NCBI RefSeq assembly: GCF_001509475.1 | Contig: NZ_LLZG01000140.1 | Location: forward strand, 1 to 5,478 | Length of the DNA stretch: 5,478 nucleotides | Origin: Streptomyces regalis | GTDB lineage: Bacteria; Actinomycetota; Actinomycetes; Streptomycetales; Streptomycetaceae | Direction: 5' to 3' | Part shown: piece by piece, positions 1 through 3,823 of the stretch | Position numbering within the stretch: position 1 is the stretch's first letter | Layout: every line of letters begins with the position of its first letter | Made by a program: the position numbers and the translations under genes | The notes under the pieces: generated by a model | What the model was told of the DNA's origin: nothing | The model's input: only the letters and a program-made list of their open reading frames with translations | The model's database searches: none

Positions 1-421
1 GGCGGGCGGCGCGCAGCGGGGACACGTGGGCTTCGGGGGCGCCGGCCGCCGTGAGCTTGTCCGCCATGTACGAGAACCAGCGCTCGGGACGGGTCGCGCG
101 GGTGCGCCGTACGATCGCCGCGTCCGCCGCGTGCATCGCGAGCCAGGCGCCGGAGGACTCGCGCACCTTGCCGGACAAGCCGTGGTGGTCGGGGTGGTGG
201 TGGGTGATGACCACGCCGTGGATCTCGGAGGGCGCGGTGCCGCACGCCGTCAGGCCCTCGGCGAGGGTGTCCCAGGAGGCCGGGTCGTCCCAGCCGGTGT
301 CGACGAGCACCGGGCCGCGGTCGGTGTCGACGACGTACACGAGGGTGTGGCCGAGCGGGTTGTCAGGGATGGGGACCTCGATGGACCGGACGCCGCCGCC
401 GTGGTCGTACACCTGCGCCAT
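1..421 (-). CDS. MBL-fold metallo-hydrolase, N-terminal part (runs off left edge)
   Basis: This is the first 140 codons of a metallo-beta-lactamase-superfamily hydrolase; the C-terminus lies outside the window. The ATG at 421-419 is preceded by a GGGGAA Shine-Dalgarno-like stretch. The opening beta-strands read LVYVVDTDRGPVLVDTGWDD (about residues 27-46), the usual strand-turn leading to the first conserved Asp. They are followed by the metal-binding motif THHHPDHHG at residues 73-81, which satisfies HxHxDH (His74, His76, Asp78, His79). Such proteins bind two metal ions in the cytoplasm and hydrolyse thioesters, lactones, phosphodiesters or similar bonds; the substrate cannot be read from this fragment. 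The upstream region has a -10-like box and a palindrome like the one in front of the TetR gene in this window, so control by that regulator is plausible. Family assignment is secure; the specific reaction is unknown. Confidence 0.9.
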   Translation of the reverse strand, partial: MAQVYDHGGGVRSIEVPIPDNPLGHTLVYVVDTDRGPVLVDTGWDDPASWDTLAEGLTACGTAPSEIHGVVITHHHPDHHGLSGKVRESSGAWLAMHAADAAIVRRTRATRPERWFSYMADKLTAAGAPEAHVSPLRAAR

Positions 422-462
422 GGGTTCCCCAATCGCCGCGATGCGTTCCGGCCGACCGGGTC

Positions 463-468
463 ACTATA
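463..468 (-). promoter_or_regulatory. Putative -10 box for the MBL hydrolase gene
   Basis: Read on the minus strand this is TATAGT, one of few AT-rich hexamers in the area, about 42 nt before the ATG at 421. No convincing -35 is visible 17 nt further upstream. The KstR-like palindrome at 471-484 lies directly upstream, in the spacer position where a repressor would block RNA polymerase. Confidence 0.4.
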
Positions 469-470
469 AC

Positions 471-484
471 TAGAACGAGTTTCG
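471..484. promoter_or_regulatory. KstR-like TetR operator candidate upstream of the MBL hydrolase
   Basis: TAGAACGAGTTTCG fits the palindromic pattern TnnAACnnGTTnnA, which I recall as the mycobacterial KstR consensus, at every fixed position except the last. It shares 12 of 14 bases with the site at 3756-3769 upstream of the TetR gene (TAGAACAAGTTTCA on the minus strand). Its position just upstream of the -10-like box suits repression of the hydrolase gene. The match is seen directly; binding is inference. Confidence 0.5.
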
Positions 485-501
485 ATGGGAGCCCGAGTCA
501 T

Positions 502-759
502 CTACCAGCAGTCCGGGGAGAGCGAGGTAGGGAAGTGCTCGCAGGGGACCCAGACAGGCATCTCGGCGGGCTCGGCCTGCCTTCTGCGCTCGGGGGTCCA
601 GTACTCCCTGATCTCCTGCGGGCTCTTCGTCTCCCTGTCGACGGACACCCCGTTGCTCCGCTTCACTTCGTCCCAGGACGACGCCATCCATACGGCGCCG
701 CAGACGGCCACCGTCATCGCCGACGTGAAAGCCGCCCAGTGGCGCTTGCGTGCTGTCAT
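502..759 (-). CDS. Small membrane-anchored or secreted protein, unknown function
   Basis: This 85-residue protein has no function that I recognise. The ATG at 759-757 is preferred because GGAGGGGA precedes it; a GTG seven codons upstream (780) would place that ribosome-binding sequence inside the coding region. The N-terminus has a short basic segment (RKRHW, residues 4-8), then a hydrophobic stretch at about 9-27, so it is probably a signal peptide or single membrane anchor. Cys20 does not fit a lipobox because Val precedes it. The exported part contains EIREYWTPERRRQAEP (about 49-64). I have seen similar YWTPER-type segments near the N-terminus of Streptomyces secreted trypsin-like peptidases, so this could be a stand-alone version or a remnant. 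Cys73 and Cys84 near the C-terminus could form a disulfide. It lies divergent to the aldehyde dehydrogenase and 80 nt upstream of the hydrolase gene. Confidence 0.65.
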   Translation of the reverse strand: MTARKRHWAAFTSAMTVAVCGAVWMASSWDEVKRSNGVSVDRETKSPQEIREYWTPERRRQAEPAEMPVWVPCEHFPTSLSPDCW

Positions 760-830
760 CCTCAAGTCCCCTCCCCCCACTTGATCAGCGTAGGGGCGAG
801 GTGTGTGCGGTCCGTGGACTCCTCCGGGTG

Positions 831-846
831 GAACTGGTATCAGTTC
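831..846. promoter_or_regulatory. GAACTG-GTAT-CAGTTC palindrome, candidate operator of the ALDH operon
   Basis: A perfect 6-bp inverted repeat with a 4-nt spacer sits 50 nt upstream of the aldehyde dehydrogenase ATG. The AT-richer stretch right after it (851-863, containing TATCTG and TAGATC) is a likely -10 area, so a bound protein would overlap the promoter. The half-sites GAAC/GTTC resemble those of the two KstR-like sites here, but they are spaced 8 nt rather than 2 nt apart, so the regulator may be the same TetR protein or another. Binding is inferred. Confidence 0.45.
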
Positions 847-895
847 TGTGTATCTGATAGATCGTCAGAATCGCGCTCCGGGGAGGCAGTCGGCC

Positions 896-2353
896 ATGAC
901 CGAGCTCGTGGAACACGGACAGCTGTTCATCGGCGGGGAGTTGACCGACCCCCTCGGCAACGACGTCATCGAGGTGATCTCGCCGCACACGGAAGAGCTC
1001 ATCGGACGCGTACCGCACGCCACGCCGGCCGACGTCGACCGGGCGGTCGCGGTGGCGCGGCGGGCGTTCGACGAAGGCCCCTGGCCAAGGATGTCGCTCG
1101 ACGAGCGCATCGAGGTCGTCACCCGCATCAAGGACGGCATCGCCCTGCGCCACGAGGAGATCGCCCGCGTGATCTCCTCCGAGAACGGCTCCCCGTACTC
1201 CTGGAGCGTCCTCGCGCAGGCCCTCGGCGCGATGATGGTGTGGGACGCGGCGATCACGGTCGCGCGGAACTTCACGTACGAGGAACAGCGCGACGGCGTG
1301 CTGGGGAAGATCCTCGTGCGGCGCGAGCCGGTCGGGGTCGTGGCGGCCGTCGTCCCCTGGAACGTCCCGCAGTTCGTCGCCGCCGCCAAGCTCGCGCCCG
1401 CGCTGCTCACCGGGTGCACGGTGATCCTCAAGCCGTCGCCGGAGTCGCCGCTGGACGCCTACCTCCTCGCGGAGATCGCGAAGGACGCCGGGCTGCCGGA
1501 CGGGGTCCTGTCCATCCTCCCGGCGGACCGCGAGGTGAGCGAGTACCTGGTCGGGCACCCACGGATCGACAAGGTCTCCTTCACCGGCTCGGTGGGGGCC
1601 GGGAAGCGCGTGATGGAGGTCGCGGCCCGCAATCTCACCCGCGTGACCCTGGAGTTGGGCGGCAAGTCGGCGGCCGTGGTCCTGCCGGACGCGGACGTCG
1701 AGGCGACGGTCGCCGGCGTGGTCCCGGCGGCGTGGATGAACAACGGCCAGGCGTGCGTGGCCCAGACCCGCATCCTGCTCCCCCGCTCCCGCTACGACGA
1801 GTTCGCCGAGGCCTTCGCCGCGGCGGCGGGCGCGCTGGTGGTCGGCGACCCGCTGGACCCGGCGACCCAGGTGGGGCCGCTGGTGGCGCAGCGGCAGCAG
1901 CGCAGGAACCTCGACTACATCCGTATCGGCCAGGAGGAGGGCGCGAAGATCCTCACCGGTGGCGGGCGTCCGCAGGGGCTGGAGCGGGGCTGGTATGTCG
2001 AGCCGACGCTCTTCGGGGACGTCGACAACTCGATGCGGATCGCGCGCGAAGAGATCTTCGGCCCCGTGATCTGCCTCCTTCCCTACGGCGACGAGTCCGA
2101 GGCCGTGAAGATCGCGAACGACTCCGACTACGGCCTGAGCGGCAGCGTCTGGACGGCCGACACCGCGCACGGCATCGAGGTCGCCCGCCAGGTCCGCACC
2201 GGCACCTACTCGGTGAACACCTTCAGCCTGGACATGCTGGGCCCGTTCGGCGGCTACAAGAACTCCGGGCTGGGGCGCGAATTCGGCCCCGAGGGCTTCG
2301 GCGAATACCTGGAGCACAAGATGATCCATCTTCCGGCCGGCTGGGAGGCGTGA
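896..2353 (+). CDS. NAD(P)-dependent aldehyde dehydrogenase
   Basis: This is a full-length 485-residue member of the aldehyde dehydrogenase superfamily, which oxidises an aldehyde to the carboxylic acid with NAD(P)+ in the cytoplasm. The ATG at 896 follows GGGAGG (881-886) by 9 nt. Visible motifs in order: the catalytic Asn in VVPWNVPQF (Asn156), the cofactor Lys in ILKPSPES (Lys179), the Rossmann loop FTGSVGAGK (229-237), the general base in LELGGKS (Glu253), the nucleophile in NNGQACVAQTR (Cys287) and EEIFGPV (385-391, cofactor ribose contact). All catalytic residues are present, so the enzyme should be active. The ferredoxin gene starts 3 nt after its stop and is surely co-transcribed. Substrate is not readable; pairing with a P450-type ferredoxin and proximity to a KstR-like regulator hint at a lipid, steroid or terpenoid aldehyde. 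A palindrome at 831-846 may regulate it. Confidence 0.95.
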   Translation: MTELVEHGQLFIGGELTDPLGNDVIEVISPHTEELIGRVPHATPADVDRAVAVARRAFDEGPWPRMSLDERIEVVTRIKDGIALRHEEIARVISSENGSPYSWSVLAQALGAMMVWDAAITVARNFTYEEQRDGVLGKILVRREPVGVVAAVVPWNVPQFVAAAKLAPALLTGCTVILKPSPESPLDAYLLAEIAKDAGLPDGVLSILPADREVSEYLVGHPRIDKVSFTGSVGAGKRVMEVAARNLTRVTLELGGKSAAVVLPDADVEATVAGVVPAAWMNNGQACVAQTRILLPRSRYDEFAEAFAAAAGALVVGDPLDPATQVGPLVAQRQQRRNLDYIRIGQEEGAKILTGGGRPQGLERGWYVEPTLFGDVDNSMRIAREEIFGPVICLLPYGDESEAVKIANDSDYGLSGSVWTADTAHGIEVARQVRTGTYSVNTFSLDMLGPFGGYKNSGLGREFGPEGFGEYLEHKMIHLPAGWEA

Positions 2354-2356
2354 GCG

Positions 2357-2629
2357 ATGGGGGTGCCTCCCGCGCGAGCGTGTTCGAGCGTGAGGGCGGG
2401 CGACCGCTGGCACGTCGAGGTCGACCGGTCGGTGTGCATCGGCTCGGCCCAGTGCGTCCACCACGCCCCCGACGGCTTCCACCTCGACACCGGCCGCCAG
2501 TCCCGTCCGGCCGACCCGGAGACCGACGCCAACGAGAGGATCCTGGCCGCGGCGGAGAGCTGCCCGGTGGAGGCGATCGTGATCACGATGCTGGGGAGCG
2601 GGGAGCCGGTGTTTCCGCCGGAGGACTGA
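2357..2629 (+). CDS. Small P450-type [3Fe-4S]/[4Fe-4S] ferredoxin
   Basis: This 90-residue acidic ferredoxin carries one small electron. The cluster motif is CIGSAQC (Cys27, Cys33) and SCPVEAI (Cys69), matching the CxxXxxC...CP pattern of actinobacterial ferredoxins that serve cytochromes P450. The variable fourth position is Ser30, so only three Cys ligate the cluster in the usual sense, which favours 3Fe-4S or a cluster with a non-Cys ligand. Cys9 lies in an N-terminal extension and is unlikely to bind. The ATG follows GGGAGG (2343-2348) by 8 nt; homologues usually begin near the HVEVDR segment (residues 19-24), so about 15 residues are extra, and GTG at 2390 is an alternative start but lacks a good ribosome-binding site. 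It is translationally close-coupled to the aldehyde dehydrogenase. No P450 or ferredoxin reductase is visible, so its partner is elsewhere or just unseen. Confidence 0.92.
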   Translation: MGVPPARACSSVRAGDRWHVEVDRSVCIGSAQCVHHAPDGFHLDTGRQSRPADPETDANERILAAAESCPVEAIVITMLGSGEPVFPPED

Positions 2630-2695
2630 GGCTGGAGATCGAGGGCCGTTTCGAACGCCGGTGACGGTGATGCCCGATTTTGCCCAGGAAAATTG

Positions 2696-2705
2696 CCCTT
2701 CGGGG
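2696..2705 (+). terminator. Weak UUCG-loop hairpin, possible terminator of the ALDH-ferredoxin operon
   Basis: CCC-TTCG-GGG, extendable by two G-T pairs, is followed by a pyrimidine-rich TTCTCTCT. The stem is short and there is no proper T-run, so termination here would be partial at best. This matters because any read-through would enter the riboswitch region downstream. Confidence 0.25.
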
Positions 2706-2707
2706 TG

Positions 2708-2735
2708 TTCTCTCTGGGGGGAGATGTTCTATTAT
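2708..2735 (+). promoter_or_regulatory. Possible promoter for the riboswitch leader
   Basis: TATTAT at 2730-2735 is a good -10 hexamer in an otherwise GC-rich stretch. The best -35 at the right spacing is only TTCTCT (2708-2713, 16-nt spacer), a poor match. Initiation would fall around 2741-2743, at the foot of the stem at 2739-2786, so the transcript would begin with that structure. Confidence 0.4.
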
Positions 2736-2738
2736 GAA

Positions 2739-2786
2739 AGTCGGCCTACGGGACGAGTGAGGGAGTTCGAACCGGAGTAGCCGACT
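2739..2786 (+). other. Long stem-loop at the 5' end of the riboswitch leader
   Basis: AGTCGGCCTAC (2739-2749) pairs with GTAGCCGACT (2777-2786), giving ten base pairs with one bulged C, around a 27-nt loop. It is the strongest inverted repeat in the noncoding gap and lies immediately after the TATTAT box. It may stabilise the leader RNA or, if RNA polymerase reads through from the ferredoxin gene, act as a processing or pausing site. Role is inferred. Confidence 0.45.
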
Positions 2787-2792
2787 CTGGCG

Positions 2793-2809
2793 GGAAGCAG
2801 ACGGCTTCC
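2793..2809 (+). other. Hairpin GGAAGC-AGACG-GCTTCC competing with riboswitch P1
   Basis: A perfect 6-bp stem with a 5-nt loop. Its loop and 3' arm contain AGACGG (2799-2804), the sequence that can alternatively pair with CCGTCT (2926-2931) to close the TPP aptamer as P1. The two pairings cannot coexist, so this hairpin may be the alternative conformation of the switch. Confidence 0.4.
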
Positions 2810-2931
2810 GCTGGGGCCGACGTCGACGGTCCGGGCTGAGAGGCCGGAAAGTCGGAAGACCGAGAGGTCGGAAGACCGGAAGGCGACCCCTAGTACCTGA
2901 TCCGGGTAATGCCGGCGCAGGGAACCCGTCT
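2799..2931 (+). ncRNA. TPP (thiamine pyrophosphate) riboswitch aptamer, orphan
   Basis: The 3' half has the THI-box signature ACCTGATCC...TAATGCCGG...GCAGGGA (2895-2923): P4 pairs CCT (2896-2898) with AGG (2919-2921), and P5 pairs CCGG (2902-2905) with CCGG (2912-2915) around the GTAATG loop. The 5' half has the T-loop GCTGAGAGG (2835-2843) after a P3 arm (about 2816-2836). P2 pairs GGGG (2813-2816) with CCCC (2887-2890). A 6-bp P1 (2799-2804 with 2926-2931) can close it, though with six unpaired 5' bases more than usual. All major conserved blocks are in the right order on the plus strand. The aptamer binds TPP and normally controls thiamine synthesis or uptake genes. Here the next gene, tetR, is convergent, with its stop 18 nt after the aptamer core, so no sense target is visible. 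The 5' GGGG lacks the usual TGC that follows. Confidence 0.85.
2843..2884 (+). repeat. Two GGAA-loop hairpins inserted between the aptamer's T-loop and P2
   Basis: The 12-mer GTCGGAAGACCG occurs twice, at 2851-2862 and 2867-2878, 16 nt apart. Each copy folds on itself as a short stem (GTC/GAC and GGTC/GACC) capped by GGAA, a GNRA-type tetraloop. GCC (2843-2845) and GGC (2882-2884) can close the pair into a small branched arm. The position matches the optional extra stem (P3a) found in some TPP riboswitches, but a duplicated arm is unusual. Confidence 0.6.
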
Positions 2932-2941
2932 CGTAGGTCAT

Positions 2942-3613
2942 TCATCTGCCCGGACGCCTCGTGCGACCGGGCTTCTCCATGTGCCCCTGTGTCCCCTCTG
3001 CGTCCGTGGGTGCCGTCAGGTCGATCAGACGGCACACCGTCTCGATGTCGATCTTCACCTGGGCGATCGAGGCGCGGCCCGAGAGCCAGGTGATCAGGGC
3101 CGAGTGCCAGGTGTGCTCGATGACGCGGACCGCGGAGAGCTGCTCGGGGGTCGGGTTCTCCAGGCCCATCGCGTCCAGGATGATCACCGTCGTCTGCCGG
3201 GACACCTGGTCGACCTCGGGCGAGACGCTGCGGTCGGCGAAGGTCAGGGCCCGGACCATGGCATCGGCCAGGTGCGGCTCGCGCTGCAGGGCGCGGAACG
3301 CGCGCATCAGGGTCTCCGCCACCCGCTCCGCCGCCGTCCGCCCCTGCGGCGGCTTCTTCCGCAGCGTGCCGTGCATGTGCTCCAGCTGGTCCTGCATCGT
3401 GGCGACCAGCAGATGCACCTTGGACGGGAAGTAGCGGTACAGGGTGCCGAGCGCCACCTGCGAGGACTCCGCGACTTCCCGCATCTGCACGGCGTCGAAA
3501 CCACCCCGGCTGGCGAGCTGCGCGCTGGCGTGCAGGATGCGCCGACGACGGGCCTCCTGCCGCTCGGTGAGGGGCGGCGAGGCCGGGCTCGCGCTACTGA
3601 CTTCCGCAGGCAT
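2942..3613 (-). CDS. TetR-family transcriptional regulator, KstR-like
   Basis: This is a 223-residue DNA-binding regulator from the ATG at 3613. The N-terminal helix-turn-helix domain starts at LTERQEARRRRIL (about residues 15-27) and continues through VQMREVAESSQVALGTLYRYFPSKVHLL (42-69), with the recognition helix in the GTLYRYFPSK part. It closely resembles mycobacterial KstR, the repressor of cholesterol and lipid catabolism that is released by acyl-CoA-type ligands. The C-terminal part, with FADRS and IEHTWHSALITWLSGRAS, also follows KstR. A start at 3700 would add 29 residues, but that segment has looser codon use (8 of 28 codons end in A or T) and no good ribosome-binding site, and KstR proteins are about 200 residues. 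The gene converges on the riboswitch and diverges from the glycosyltransferase. An operator-like palindrome at 3756-3769 suggests autoregulation. Whether it senses a steroid-like ligand is inference. Confidence 0.9.
   Translation of the reverse strand: MPAEVSSASPASPPLTERQEARRRRILHASAQLASRGGFDAVQMREVAESSQVALGTLYRYFPSKVHLLVATMQDQLEHMHGTLRKKPPQGRTAAERVAETLMRAFRALQREPHLADAMVRALTFADRSVSPEVDQVSRQTTVIILDAMGLENPTPEQLSAVRVIEHTWHSALITWLSGRASIAQVKIDIETVCRLIDLTAPTDAEGTQGHMEKPGRTRRPGR
2948..2976 (+). terminator. Candidate terminator/expression platform after the riboswitch
   Basis: GCCCGG (2948-2953) pairs perfectly with CCGGGC (2967-2972) around a 13-nt loop, followed by TTCT. It begins 25 nt after the aptamer core and overlaps the last codons of the convergent tetR gene. 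The stem is GC-rich but the T-run is poor. Another element is CGGGT (2903-2907) pairing with ACCCG (2924-2928), which would break P4/P5 and could serve as the competing structure. Coding constraint from tetR (codons for the RRPGR end) could also explain the repeat. Confidence 0.3.
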
Positions 3614-3739
3614 GGATCCCGTTCCGTGACAGTCGGTGAGGGTGAGTGACCGGACAGAGCATGCCAGCGCGTCGGCCGTGGCGTGAATCACCTGATCCAT
3701 CGCTCACAGCGGCGCTACCTGCCGGTAGATTCAGAGCCT

Positions 3740-3764
3740 CTTGAACGATCAAGTCTGAAACTTG
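3740..3764. repeat. Nested inverted repeats next to the operator
   Basis: CTTGA-ACGA-TCAAG (3740-3753) is followed without a gap by an overlapping second inverted repeat, CAAGT-CTGAA-ACTTG (3750-3764), that shares its TCAAG arm. They lie in the divergent promoter region and merge with the KstR-like palindrome, so they may be a second, weaker binding site or give cooperative binding. Confidence 0.35.
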
Positions 3765-3769
3765 TTCTA
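3756..3769. promoter_or_regulatory. KstR-like TetR operator candidate upstream of tetR and the glycosyltransferase
   Basis: TGAAACTTGTTCTA fits TnnAACnnGTTnnA, the KstR operator pattern as I recall it, at all fixed positions on both strands. It is the only perfect match that I found by eye and lies in front of the gene for a KstR-like protein, as expected for autoregulation. Its right half overlaps the proposed -35 of the glycosyltransferase promoter, so the regulator could act on both divergent genes. Confidence 0.6.
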
Positions 3770-3791
3770 GATTAGCGTCCCGGCGTAATCT
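3762..3791 (+). promoter_or_regulatory. Candidate promoter of the glycosyltransferase gene
   Basis: TTGTTC (3762-3767) and TAATCT (3786-3791) are separated by 18 nt and resemble sigma-70-type hexamers. Transcription would begin near 3798, giving a leader of about 26 nt before the GTG at 3824. The -35 overlaps the operator candidate at 3756-3769. Confidence 0.45.
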
Positions 3792-3823
3792 CGCGGGACA
3801 GTGCAGGGAGAAGGGGGCCCAGA

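Noticed and set aside
830..863. ECF sigma-factor promoter with GGAACT as -35
   Set aside because: No GTC-type -10 lies 16-18 nt downstream, and GGAACT is explained by the palindrome at 831-846.
785..2482. Long minus-strand open frame opposite the aldehyde dehydrogenase
   Set aside because: Composition rich in His/Arg/Asp/Val with no recognisable domain, as expected for an antisense frame of high-GC coding DNA.
535..2664. Very long plus-strand open frame overlapping the aldehyde dehydrogenase
   Set aside because: Its translation is Arg/Gly/Pro-rich without any motif; it is a GC-rich shadow of the dehydrogenase, whose frame holds all catalytic motifs.
2736..2790. tRNA-like fragment because of GAGTTCGAACCGG (2762-2774)
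   Set aside because: The flanking bases do not form a T-stem (GGGAG against CGGAG) and no acceptor or anticodon arm is present.
2851..2878. CRISPR-like short repeats
   Set aside because: Only two 12-nt copies 4 nt apart, inside the riboswitch; they are hairpins rather than repeat-spacer units.
2909..3649. Plus-strand open frames starting within and after the riboswitch, as a possible riboswitch-controlled gene
   Set aside because: They are antisense to tetR, lack a ribosome-binding site and recognisable motifs, and one start lies inside the conserved TPP aptamer loop.
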